Translations under genes and position numbers: made by a program
Notes under the pieces: generated by a model
What the model saw: only the letters and a program-made list of their open reading frames with translations
Database searches by the model: none
Told to the model about the DNA's origin: nothing
Shown here: one piece after another, positions 6,541-13,914 of the stretch
Position numbering within the stretch: the stretch's first letter is position 1
Layout: each line of letters starts with the position of its first letter
Assembly (NCBI GenBank): GCA_041485385.1
Contig: JBGPJM010000128.1
Span: 1-14,191, forward strand
DNA: 14,191 bases
Source of the DNA: JBGPJM01 sp041485385
GTDB lineage: Bacteria > Planctomycetota > Phycisphaerae > Phycisphaerales > UBA1924
Reading direction: 5' to 3'

Positions 6541-8967
6541 CTACCGTCCTCGGACGGTCGCCGAACCTGGAAAGGACTTCAGCGTCAGCGCCTTCTTGAT
6601 GACTATCGGTTCCATCCTCGAGCCCGGCATGATGTTGATCGTTCCGCCCACCGCGACGTGGTCCCGAGCCGCGGCGAGCGTCTTGAAGGGGTCACCGAAG
6701 TCGCCGCTCTGCTCCAGCCCAGTAGCGGTGTAGTTGAAGTTGACCCATACTTCATTGTTCGACCCCGCTTTTTCGACGGCGCCTGTTTCCGACGTTCGCG
6801 TTGGGTGATGCAGGCCATACAGCGGGTCCTCGCCCGTTGCTTGATCGTGCATATCCAGGATGATCGTCCCGGCCCCCGGGTCGGGATTCGAAATCCGGAT
6901 CACCGCCGATTCCTGGTCGCTATTGAGGACGGTGCCGGACGCGAATGCTCCTGTGGCTCCCCGCGCATCCGTTGTAGAAATGATCTCGCTCGTTCCAGGG
7001 GCGATCTTGAACCGAATCCGCTGCCCCGCAAACGTCACGTACTCGTTCTCGCCCGGGAAGTGAAAGACGGTCGCCCCGTTCTTTGCCAGCACGGCGGCCT
7101 TGAAGTCCTCGAAGCTGACGCCCGGGTGCAACGAGGTATCGAACGCTTCAATAAAGCCGCCGATCAGATACATGCGAGCGCCATGCCCGCCCCTGCTCGT
7201 GCTATCCACGCCATACACAGCCATGAACATTCCGTCCCCATTGATGAAGTAGAAGCCCTTGCCCGCAAGGTAGGTGTCCGGCAGATAGATGATGTCTCCG
7301 CAAACAAAGTCGGGCGCTACTCCCATGTTACTAGTCTGAGTGATCTCGGTGCCGAAGCCGCCCGCTTGAGCCAGAAACGACAGCAGAGGCGACGGCGCAG
7401 CCCCGAACCACGAAAACGATGTGGGCATCAACGTCGTGGGCACGGCAACACCACGATCTGGTCCGTCGCCTTCATCTGGCACAAGAGGAAGACGGACGAC
7501 ATAAGCGAAGTACGTGGGATTCCCGCCGGCGCTTATCAGATAGTTGGGCGAGCCGGCGTAGAGCTCATCCGCGTACTGTCCGGTATCCCCTCCGACCGTG
7601 CGGGCAGCATGATGAAAACGTTGGTAGAAGCGCCGGTGACTTGCGGTGACAAATATGTCCAATATCGGAGACGGCACGCGGTAGTCCCTTAGCCCGGCAT
7701 GCACCATCTCGTACGCCCCGTTCGCGGCCGCGTGGCCCCTCCACACTTCCGTGTTGCCCGCCAACATCGAATAGAACATCGTTTGCGGATCACTCGTTGC
7801 TAGGTTTGTAGACAAGTAAGAGTGATCGCCGAAGCGCTCAGTGGGTCCATAGTAGTGCTCCTCGTTCCTCCGGCGAAAGGGCGTGGACCGCATCAGGTGA
7901 TTGCTGGACACCGCGACCTTTGCCGACACGTAGTCGAGAGCCATCCGGGCCGCGAGCCTGACTCGGTCGTCATACGCGTAGCTCGCGAGGTTCAAGATCG
8001 CTACCATTGTGTAATCCTGGTACGGCCGTGCGTTGTACTCGATGAAGTCGTGCTTCAGAATATCTTGCAGCTTTCGCAGGATGTAGTCCACCAGGGGAGG
8101 GTTGCCGTTCCGGTTGTTGTCGTATTGGCTGTGATCGGGCGCACGGTGCGCGCTTGCCGCGGAGGCCACCTCCCGCTGGAATAGCAACTGGTTCGTCAAA
8201 TACCTCGCCGATTCAATCATGAACTCATGATTCTCGGTCTCCGGTACTATTATTGTGCCTTCACCTAAGAACGCGTAAATGCCATCTCTGAGCCCCGGGT
8301 GTGGCCCAGCAACCGACAGCAGCTCGTTAATCAGTTTCTCTTGGATGATCAAGGGCAGTACGTCGAAATATTTGTAATAGAGTGTCAGATAAGATTGAAG
8401 GAGAACATCGTATTCTCCTTGCCACTTAAGCTTGAATGAGCCCAGTGCCTTAGGTAGTAGGTCCTTATCGGGCGACGTGCCGACTGTTCCAGCCGTCTCG
8501 TGCACGAGCAGGTAATAAGCCTCTTGCCTGTACTCCTGGCCCCGAGCCCTGCCGTCGTCGTTGAAGAAGTCCTTGTAGGCCATCATCGCGAGGATCGTGA
8601 AACCGAAGCGCTCCTCGTTGTAGAAGCCTCGCTTGGTGCCTGCGAACTCCGCCGGAGTGTCCTTTGACGCAGGCACCGTCAGCAGCTCGTCGCGATGATC
8701 GGTCGTGTAGCGAATCGCTTCCGCGGCACGCGCCGTGAACTTGCCATTGGCTTCTTCGACCGACGCTGCGGGTCCGGCGCCTGTGTCGTGATCTGTCAGC
8801 ACGATGTCCGGGGAGACAGGCAAGGGCGGCCGATCGCGCCTTTCCGGCGCGATCGTGTTGTAGAGCGGGCGCGGAGGCTGCTGCTGGGCATCGGCTGGGT
8901 GCACCCCTGCAAGCGACAGCGCCACAAGCCCAGCCAATGCGGGTGCTGGTTTCAGGAATGGCGCCAT
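6541..8967 (-). CDS. Large secreted protein, polysaccharide-lyase-like architecture, unassigned
   Basis: The product is 808 residues. Its start is ATG 8967, chosen over upstream codons because it places a clean signal peptide first (MAPFLKPAPALAGLVALSLA, cleavage near ADA at 25-27) and GAGGG lies five bases upstream. Residues 75-460 are helical and rich in aromatic residues, with TENHEFMIESARYLTNQLL around 244-262, PYQDYT at 315-320 and STPFRRRNEEHYYGP at 361-375. This pattern of Asn-His, Tyr and Arg clusters in a helical repeat recalls (alpha/alpha)-toroid polysaccharide lyases. Residues 480-700 look like a beta-rich domain. Residues 739-808 (VWVNFNYTAT, VAVGGTINIMPGS, ALTLKSFPGSATVRGR) form a short beta-helix-type module common at the ends of planctomycete surface proteins. 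Base composition is clearly lower in GC than the flanks. I cannot assign substrate or activity. Confidence 0.8.
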   Translation of the reverse strand: MAPFLKPAPALAGLVALSLAGVHPADAQQQPPRPLYNTIAPERRDRPPLPVSPDIVLTDHDTGAGPAASVEEANGKFTARAAEAIRYTTDHRDELLTVPASKDTPAEFAGTKRGFYNEERFGFTILAMMAYKDFFNDDGRARGQEYRQEAYYLLVHETAGTVGTSPDKDLLPKALGSFKLKWQGEYDVLLQSYLTLYYKYFDVLPLIIQEKLINELLSVAGPHPGLRDGIYAFLGEGTIIVPETENHEFMIESARYLTNQLLFQREVASAASAHRAPDHSQYDNNRNGNPPLVDYILRKLQDILKHDFIEYNARPYQDYTMVAILNLASYAYDDRVRLAARMALDYVSAKVAVSSNHLMRSTPFRRRNEEHYYGPTERFGDHSYLSTNLATSDPQTMFYSMLAGNTEVWRGHAAANGAYEMVHAGLRDYRVPSPILDIFVTASHRRFYQRFHHAARTVGGDTGQYADELYAGSPNYLISAGGNPTYFAYVVRLPLVPDEGDGPDRGVAVPTTLMPTSFSWFGAAPSPLLSFLAQAGGFGTEITQTSNMGVAPDFVCGDIIYLPDTYLAGKGFYFINGDGMFMAVYGVDSTSRGGHGARMYLIGGFIEAFDTSLHPGVSFEDFKAAVLAKNGATVFHFPGENEYVTFAGQRIRFKIAPGTSEIISTTDARGATGAFASGTVLNSDQESAVIRISNPDPGAGTIILDMHDQATGEDPLYGLHHPTRTSETGAVEKAGSNNEVWVNFNYTATGLEQSGDFGDPFKTLAAARDHVAVGGTINIMPGSRMEPIVIKKALTLKSFPGSATVRGR

Positions 8968-9028
8968 GGGTGCCCTCGATGTGTTTGCCGCTTGCGCGAC
9001 CTGTTCGATCCGTCGGTACGCCCGACCC

Positions 9029-10234
9029 CTACTGGAGAGACACCAGCACGAGCACCATGCCCTTTCCATCTTTCAGCGAGCTCATCGCCTTGCCGATGAC
9101 CGCACCTTGGGCCCTGGTATGGTCGGTGACCTTCATGGCGTGGCCGGGGGTGTCCGACGTGGTGAGCAAGTCACCCGGGGCGATGGGGCCGGTCGCGGCA
9201 TCGGCAAGTACATAGACGCGTCCACTCAGTGCCACGTTCTGTCCTCCCTCGGTGGCGCCCTGCTGGCTGAGCGAGATACCTGGGGTGATTCCGTTGGCCC
9301 CGCTGACGATGCCGGCCACGCGCCTGTCGTATGCACCTGCGCTTAGCTTCAGCTGGCCTTCATTCTTCTCGTCGATGACGACCACCGACCCCTTGGGGAG
9401 CTCCTGTTGAGACATCGTGAATGGCTCGGCAACATCGGCACCGCCGGTGATCTGCAACACTGGAGTCACCACCTTGGCCGCGACAGCGAGTTGGCCGTTC
9501 CCGTCCAGCTGCATGAGCCGTGAGCCGCCTCCGCCATCTCCGTTCTCGTCGCCGTGCGTACCGCCCTTGTACCAAAAGAAATCGCCACCTGTGCGCAAGT
9601 AGAAACCGGAGGCTTGTACACCAATGCCATAGTCGGTGTTCCAGAGGTTTATCATCTGGCGGGTCTTCGCTCCAAATGTCTGACTACCCGCTAGCCTTTG
9701 ACTACCCGTGACCGACTGATTACCCACGACCGCCTGATTGCCCGTGAGCTTCTGATTGCCCTCGAGGGACTGGTCCCCATGAAAGGCGACGTTGCCCCAA
9801 ACCCGCAGCTTTGGGTCGCTTGGGTCCGGCCGCGTTGCATTTGGACTGTGGCTTGGAGGGGCGTGGCCGATGAAGAGGGTTCCAGCGATCTGGGCATCCT
9901 CATGTATTGCGGCGTTGCCCACGACGTTTAGAGTTGCAGCCTTGGTGAGGGCGCTACCTGCGATTGCTGTTGGCCCGGCCACCCTGCCACCTGCAATTGC
10001 TGACCCGCTTCCGCTCGTCGGGCCGCTGCCGACGCTGAGGCCCCCATTGACCTGGGCCGCCCCGTTGATAAAGGCCGTTCCCTTGAGCACCATCATGCCA
10101 GCAATGGAGGTATCCCCACCCACGTCCAGGGCGCCTTTGACCTTGAGATCGTCCGGCCGCGAAGGTGCAGCCGCCGGCCACACGGTCGCCGACATGATCG
10201 CCAGCACGCCTGCACTCAGAATTTTGTTGTACAT
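9029..10234 (-). CDS. Exported stalk/fibre-like protein with hexapeptide repeats
   Basis: The product is 401 residues. The start is ATG 10234 with AAAGGA eight bases upstream, and a signal peptide at residues 1-23 (ILSAGVLAIMSATVWPAAA). Residues 33-125 alternate Gly with small and hydrophobic residues, suggesting beta-helix or spiral repeats. Residues 153-188 hold six tandem hexapeptides of the form G-N/D/S-Q-x-L/V-x. Residues 198-250 (NTDYGIGVQASGFYLRTGGDFFWYKGG) resemble phage-tail-fibre and surface-protein modules. Residues 265-401 are a C-terminal domain seen in many bacterial exported proteins (ADVAEPF, VVVIDE, YDRRVAGIVSGANG, ALSGRVYV, PGDLLTTSDTPGHAMKV, GAVIGKAM). It is probably a trimeric fibrous protein displayed at the surface. 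It is the first gene of the three-gene set; the next starts 61 bases on. Confidence 0.8.
   Translation of the reverse strand: MYNKILSAGVLAIMSATVWPAAAPSRPDDLKVKGALDVGGDTSIAGMMVLKGTAFINGAAQVNGGLSVGSGPTSGSGSAIAGGRVAGPTAIAGSALTKAATLNVVGNAAIHEDAQIAGTLFIGHAPPSHSPNATRPDPSDPKLRVWGNVAFHGDQSLEGNQKLTGNQAVVGNQSVTGSQRLAGSQTFGAKTRQMINLWNTDYGIGVQASGFYLRTGGDFFWYKGGTHGDENGDGGGGSRLMQLDGNGQLAVAAKVVTPVLQITGGADVAEPFTMSQQELPKGSVVVIDEKNEGQLKLSAGAYDRRVAGIVSGANGITPGISLSQQGATEGGQNVALSGRVYVLADAATGPIAPGDLLTTSDTPGHAMKVTDHTRAQGAVIGKAMSSLKDGKGMVLVLVSLQ
9671..9778 (-). repeat. Six tandem 18-bp units encoding hexapeptides
   Basis: Units lie at 9761-9778, 9743-9760, 9725-9742, 9707-9724, 9689-9706 and 9671-9688. They encode GDQSLE, GNQKLT, GNQAVV, GNQSVT, GSQRLA and GSQTFG. 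The first three positions (Gly-Asn/Ser/Asp-Gln) are the most conserved, at DNA level as GG(N)(A/G)(A/G)(C/T)CAG. A six-residue period suits one face of a left-handed beta-helix or a fibre spiral. Such arrays can change copy number by slippage. Confidence 0.85.
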
Positions 10235-10531
10235 GTTCCCGATCCTTTCGATCGCATGCCGGGCCCAAGGGGCCCTCACCCGAGCTTGCCCACCCTTGGT
10301 GGACGGCCTTATCCGTGTAGATGCGCCATTTGGCGAGCAGCGTTGTGGGAGTCGCTCAGCACAAGCCGCAGGTTCTCTTGACTCCTGCCATCCCCGCAAA
10401 GCCTCCCGACCTGATTGCGGGAGGAACCAGCGGAGGCGCAGTCTACTACGACTCGCCGGCTCCCCGAACGGGCATTTAGCGCAGCAAGGCACCTCCAGCC
10501 AAATGCCGCTGGAATGCTCACTCCGCCCCCA
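10235..10531. other. Intergenic region upstream of the stalk-protein gene
   Basis: I see no convincing gene in these about 300 bases. The promoter of the surface-protein set should be here, but no clear -35/-10 pair stands out. Several inverted repeats are visible. CCTCCCG (10402-10408) pairs with CGGGAGG (10418-10424). The overlapping CCCGCAA (10393-10399) pairs with TTGCGGG (10415-10421), so the two stems exclude each other. Closer to the gene are the leader hairpins listed separately. Confidence 0.5.
10240..10275 (-). promoter_or_regulatory. Leader hairpins, one holding the ribosome site of the stalk gene
   Basis: CGATC (10240-10244) and GATCG (10250-10254) flank the complement of GAAAG, so in the mRNA the AAAGGA ribosome site of the stalk gene would sit in the loop and arm of a 5-bp stem. 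Just upstream, GGGCCC occurs twice (10261-10266 and 10270-10275) around AAG, a strong 6-bp GC stem. Together they could restrain translation initiation. The structures are visible; a regulatory role is inferred. Confidence 0.3.
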
Positions 10532-10648
10532 CCGTGACCGTCACTTGGTCACAATCCCAGCAGGTTGTGCCCAACTGGCCGCCGCGGCGCTCGGCGCCGT
10601 CCCCGTGCCCCGTGACCGCCACTTGCCCACAATCGTATGAGGTTGTGC
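10532..10648. repeat. 39-bp imperfect direct repeat at the broken end of the comM-like gene
   Basis: Copies at 10532-10570 and 10610-10648 agree at 32 of 39 positions and are 78 bases apart. Both begin CCGTGACCG and end with GGTTGTGC, and each contains CACAA and TTGTG arms separated by 10 bases, a short hairpin. The mismatches concentrate in the hairpin loop, while the arms are conserved. In the minus frame both copies encode HNL, so the repeat overlaps the point where the ATPase domain should begin. Confidence 0.7.
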
Positions 10649-11511
10649 GACCCAGCCGCGGCGACGACGATCGCGCGCTTCACCGCCTCCTGGCCGCGAA
10701 CGTCGGCGAAGTCCAGCGGGGCCGTGGCGGCAACGAGCAGGGAGGCCACGTCCACCGGCGGGTGCGGCTGGGCGTCGAGTTGCCCGGTCAGCAGCCCCAC
10801 CACCTCGCCCACCGTCCGCGCGCCGTACACATCGATCCCCTCGACGATCGCGGCCTCGGGGGCATTCTCCCACGGCACGATAATCCCCCGCGCCCCGCGC
10901 GACCGGGCCAGCGAGGCCATCGCGATCGCGCCGCGGATCGGGCGCAGGCGTCCGTCCAGCGCCAGCTCGCCGGCGAGGATGAGCGTCCGCACATCCAGCA
11001 CCGTGTCGTCGGGGCTGGCGCCGCCGGCGATCACGGCTGGGGTGTTGCCGGCGTCACGGGCCGCCCTTGGGTTCGCCGGCTCCTCGAACCCCAGCTCGGC
11101 CGCGAGGGACAGACCTGGGCCGCCCGCTCCCGCGGTTGTCCTCGCGCTGGCTTTCGCGGTCGCCCGTGCGAACCGCTCTTTGGCCGTCACCACCCGCCCG
11201 CCCGATGGCACGACCCCCTGCGCGATCAGGATCCCCACCGCGATCGGCAGGTCGTAGAGCGGTCCCTCCTTCCGTACGTCCGCCGGCGCCAGGTTCACGA
11301 GCAGCTTGCCGGAGAAGAAGTACCCGCCATTCGCCAGCGCCGAGCGCACACGCTCCAGCGACTCTTTCACGGCCGGGTCTGGCAGCCCGACCACCACCGG
11401 GCGCGGCGAGTTCCCGTCCTGGTTGACCGCGCCCTCGTCGAGATCGACCTCGACCTCACAGGGAAGAGCATCGATTCCCTGCAGGAGATATGACTGAACG
11501 CGGGCAAGCAT
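10549..11511 (-). pseudogene. Truncated ComM/YifB-family protein (N-terminal domain only)
   Basis: The product is 320 residues where the family is usually about 500. Residues 1-105 and 170-245 form the LonB/ChlI-type N-terminal domain: MLARVQSYLLQGIDALPCEV, VVVGLPDPAVKESLERVRSAL, VNLAPADVRKEGPLYDLPIA, GELALDGRLRPIRGA. An Ala/Thr-rich insert (about 104-170) interrupts it. DFADVRGQEAVKRA (267-280) opens the AAA+ part, but after HNLIRL (289-294), where GPPGxGKT should follow, the frame reads WASGGHG and ends within 27 residues. Walker A, Walker B and the sensor regions are absent. Intact ComM is a hexameric helicase promoting branch migration in natural transformation. Start ATG 11511 fits the family N-terminus, with no good ribosome site. 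It lies 58 bases downstream of the lipoprotein gene. Sequencing error cannot restore it locally, because no ATPase sequence follows. Confidence 0.8.
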
Positions 11512-11537
11512 GAGGACAGGGTACCGAACGGATGGGG

Positions 11538-11558
11538 AATAGGCAATAGGCAATGGGC
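11538..11558. repeat. Three 7-bp tandem units (AATAGGC)
   Basis: AATAGGC, AATAGGC and AATGGGC follow one another in the 58-base gap between the lipoprotein stop and the comM-like start. The short array could be a slippage product. No function is apparent. Confidence 0.6.
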
Positions 11559-11569
11559 ATGGGGAGTTC

Positions 11570-12259
11570 CTACAGCTTGCCGCTGGCCTTCATGTGCTGA
11601 TTGAAGTAGGAGTTGCGGCCCTTCTCCAGGGTGACCTTCATGTCGCCGTCGGTGTAGGTGCAGGAATCGCAGAGGCCCTGGTACATGGTGGGGTTCAGGG
11701 CGTCCTGCGTGTTCTGGTGGACGATCGGGGTCTTGTGGTCGCCGCCGAGGACCGGCTCGGTGGTGCAGGTCATGGTCTTGCCGCCGTTGACCTTCAGCGT
11801 GTAGGTGCCGTCCTTGCCCGTCAGCTCAACCTTCGCCTCGTGCACGCCCTTGATCGGGCCGAAGCCGGCGAGCGCGACCCGCATGAACTTCTCGGCGGCC
11901 GCCCGCTTCGAGGCGTCGGGGGCGTCGACATACAGGTGCACGGACTCGCCGATGTAGAGCGAGTACGCGACGCGCGTGCCGGAGAAGTCCTCGCCGCCGT
12001 ACGTGCCCTTGTCGAACTGGTAGGCGCCGACGCCCTTGCACCCCATGCTGGCGCCGGTCATCTCGCAGGGGCAGGGGGGCATGCAGCTGCATGCCTCGAC
12101 GTAGTACCCCTCGATGCTGAAGTCTTTGGTCGGCGCGGCGGCCTTGGCGGGCTGCGCCGCCATCGAGTCGGTGTCTGAGGGCGCGAACGTCTCGGTGGAA
12201 CAGCCGGCCAGGAGCACGAGGGCGGCCAAGGGGAGGAGGGATGAGGTCAGCCTATTCAT
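11570..12259 (-). CDS. DUF1326-like Cys-rich lipoprotein
   Basis: The product is 229 residues. Start ATG 12259 is supported by AAGGAG seven bases upstream. Residues 1-20 are a lipoprotein signal with lipobox LAGC, so C20 should be lipidated. After a linker, YYVEACSCMPPCPC (residues 52-65) carries four Cys in CxCxxxCxC spacing, then C74 and GAYQFDKGTYGGEDFSG, the hallmark layout of DUF1326 proteins (ACxCxxxCPC, then an FxxxxGxYGG-type stretch). A second Cys group lies at C165, C197 and C200 (CDSC). The family function is not established; the clustered Cys suggest metal (copper or zinc) binding or redox chemistry. It sits at the cell envelope and is divergent from the aldehyde dehydrogenase gene, sharing a 137-base intergenic region. 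Confidence 0.8.
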   Translation of the reverse strand: MNRLTSSLLPLAALVLLAGCSTETFAPSDTDSMAAQPAKAAAPTKDFSIEGYYVEACSCMPPCPCEMTGASMGCKGVGAYQFDKGTYGGEDFSGTRVAYSLYIGESVHLYVDAPDASKRAAAEKFMRVALAGFGPIKGVHEAKVELTGKDGTYTLKVNGGKTMTCTTEPVLGGDHKTPIVHQNTQDALNPTMYQGLCDSCTYTDGDMKVTLEKGRNSYFNQHMKASGKL

Positions 12260-12342
12260 GATCAGTCTCCTTCGGCACGGGAGTGTGTGCCCCCCGCAGT
12301 CTACCAGAACGGGCACCACGGACGGGAGGTAGTGCACGGACG

Positions 12343-12356
12343 TATTTATGCAAATA
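12343..12356. promoter_or_regulatory. AT-rich inverted repeat between divergent genes
   Basis: TATTT (12343-12347) and AAATA (12352-12356) flank ATGC in otherwise GC-rich sequence between the lipoprotein and aldehyde dehydrogenase starts. It is the only AT-rich patch in the 12260-12396 gap, so a promoter or operator for one or both genes probably lies here. No -35/-10 pair can be fixed with confidence. Confidence 0.35.
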
Positions 12357-12396
12357 GGATTCGGCGGGGACGGGCAGGCGGCGCTGGGCATACCAG

Positions 12397-13914
12397 ATGG
12401 GACGCGAAAACACACCCAAGGGGAGCAAACAGTTCCGGGTCGTGCCCGAGGTGGCGGCCGCGGTTGCCGACACGTCCCTGGCGGCGCCCGCGTGGGGCCG
12501 ATCGCCGTCCCTCCGAGCGCGGATGCTCGACTCGGCGGCCGATGCGCTGGCGAGCGCCCGGGACCGAATCCTGGCGACCTGCTGTGACGAGACCGCGCTG
12601 ACGACGGACGAGCTGGCGCCCGAGTTCGACCGCATGACCGGAACGCTGCGCATGTTCGCCGGGATCGTGCGCGAGGGAAGCTGGGTGCGGGCCTGCATCG
12701 ACACGGCCACCCGCAGCGCCATCGGCCCGGGCCACGATGTCCGGCGCATGCTCGTCCCCCTCGGCCCGGTCGGCGTCTTCGGCGCCAGCAACTTTCCGCT
12801 GGCGTACGGCGTGTGCGGCGGCGACACGGCCAGCGCGCTGGCGGCGGGGTGCCCGGTGATCGTCAAGGAGCACCCGGCCCACCCTCGAACGGGCCGCCTG
12901 ATTCACTCGCTGGCCATCGAGGGAGCAGGTGGCGCGGGCGCCGGGGGGGACGGAGGCGGGGCGCTTCCGCTCTCCTACATCAACAACGAGGACCCGGCCG
13001 ATCTGGCCCCGGCCCAGAGCCTGGTCCGCCTGGTCGCGGCGGTGGGCTTCACCGGCTCCACCCGCGCCGGGAACGCGCTCGACCGCCTCGCCCGCGAGCG
13101 CCCCGAGCCCATCCCGGTCTTCGCCGAGATGGGCAGCGTCAACCCGGTGCTGGTCACCCGGGCCGCGGCCCGCACACGCGGCGCGGAGATCGGCACCCTG
13201 CTGGCCGAGTCGATCCTCGCCCGGTTCGGCCAGCAGTGCACGTGCCCGGGGATCATCCAGGTGCCGCATTCGGAGAACGGGGGAGCGGAACTCGTAGGGA
13301 CGCTGGCCGCGCGCATCGCCGGTGCGCCGGGGCGCGACATGCTGGCCCCGTGGATCCGCGATTCGTACGCGAAGCGTCTGAGGGAGGTCGAATCCTGCCG
13401 CGGCGTCCAGGTGACCGCCCGCGGCCAGTCCCGCGCTGGCCCGCGCGCCGGCGGCGCGTGCCTGTTCAGCGTCGGGCTGGACGATTTCGTGGCCCAGCCA
13501 AGCCTGTCGGAGGAGATCTTCGGCCCCGCCGCCGTGGTGGTTGATCTTCCTGACGAGGGCGCGAGCATCGGACATCTCGGCGCGCTCACGATGTCGGTCT
13601 TCTTCGACGCGGGCGACGGGGGGGATGTGGAGATGGTGCGCCGGCTGCTGGAGGCGTGGCCGCCGGCGGGGCGTGTCATTCTGAACGGGGTTCCGACGGG
13701 CGTGCGGGTGGCCGCGGGGATGGTGCATGGGGGACCCTGGCCATCGACCAATCGGCCGGATACCACGGCGGTCGGGCCGCTGGCGATCGAGCGCTGGTGC
13801 CGCCCGATCTGTTTTCAGAACGCTCCCGATGCGGTTCTCCCTCCGGAGTTGCAGAACGCCAACCCGCTGAAACTCCGGCGGCTGGTCAACGGTGAGTGGG
13901 TGGAGGTTTCGTGA
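12397..13914 (+). CDS. Aldehyde dehydrogenase, alpha-ketoglutaric semialdehyde (2,5-dioxovalerate) type
   Basis: The product is 505 residues. Family marks are FDRMTGTLRMFAGIVREGSW (77-96), LVPLGPVGVFGASNFPLAYG (119-138, N132), GGDTASALAAGCPVIVKEHP (141-160), GFTGSTRAGNALDRLA (217-232), catalytic E244 in VFAEMGSVNPV, nucleophile C281 in FGQQCTCPG, EEIFGPAAVV (372-381) and the C-terminal MVHGGPWPSTNRP. Such enzymes oxidise 2,5-dioxopentanoate to 2-oxoglutarate with NAD(P) in sugar-acid or hydroxyproline breakdown. The N-terminal part is short: the usual NPATG-containing opening is not recognisable before residue 30. A second Cys (C283) sits two residues after the nucleophile. No strong ribosome site precedes ATG 12397, so the true start is uncertain. 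No pathway partners are in the window. Confidence 0.88.
   Translation: MGRENTPKGSKQFRVVPEVAAAVADTSLAAPAWGRSPSLRARMLDSAADALASARDRILATCCDETALTTDELAPEFDRMTGTLRMFAGIVREGSWVRACIDTATRSAIGPGHDVRRMLVPLGPVGVFGASNFPLAYGVCGGDTASALAAGCPVIVKEHPAHPRTGRLIHSLAIEGAGGAGAGGDGGGALPLSYINNEDPADLAPAQSLVRLVAAVGFTGSTRAGNALDRLARERPEPIPVFAEMGSVNPVLVTRAAARTRGAEIGTLLAESILARFGQQCTCPGIIQVPHSENGGAELVGTLAARIAGAPGRDMLAPWIRDSYAKRLREVESCRGVQVTARGQSRAGPRAGGACLFSVGLDDFVAQPSLSEEIFGPAAVVVDLPDEGASIGHLGALTMSVFFDAGDGGDVEMVRRLLEAWPPAGRVILNGVPTGVRVAAGMVHGGPWPSTNRPDTTAVGPLAIERWCRPICFQNAPDAVLPPELQNANPLKLRRLVNGEWVEVS

Noticed and set aside
6541..9069. Upstream start at 9069 for the large secreted protein
   Set aside because: It would bury the signal peptide 34 residues inside and overlap the stalk gene by 41 bases; ATG 8967 has a ribosome site and a proper signal peptide.
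10309..10521. 70-codon minus-strand frame (GTG start) in the gap before the stalk gene
   Set aside because: No family resemblance, codon use unlike the neighbours, and a G-run too close to the GTG to be a convincing ribosome site.
10532..10648. CRISPR-like repeat pair
   Set aside because: Only two imperfect copies, with the spacing lying in a coding frame, no further units and no cas genes.
10534..11493. 319-codon plus-strand frame opposite the comM-like gene
   Set aside because: Composition is typical of an antisense shadow; the minus strand has clear ComM N-domain motifs.
12346..13728. 460-codon open frame antisense to the aldehyde dehydrogenase
   Set aside because: It is an Arg/Ala/Gly-rich shadow of a GC-rich gene. 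The plus-strand frame carries all family motifs.
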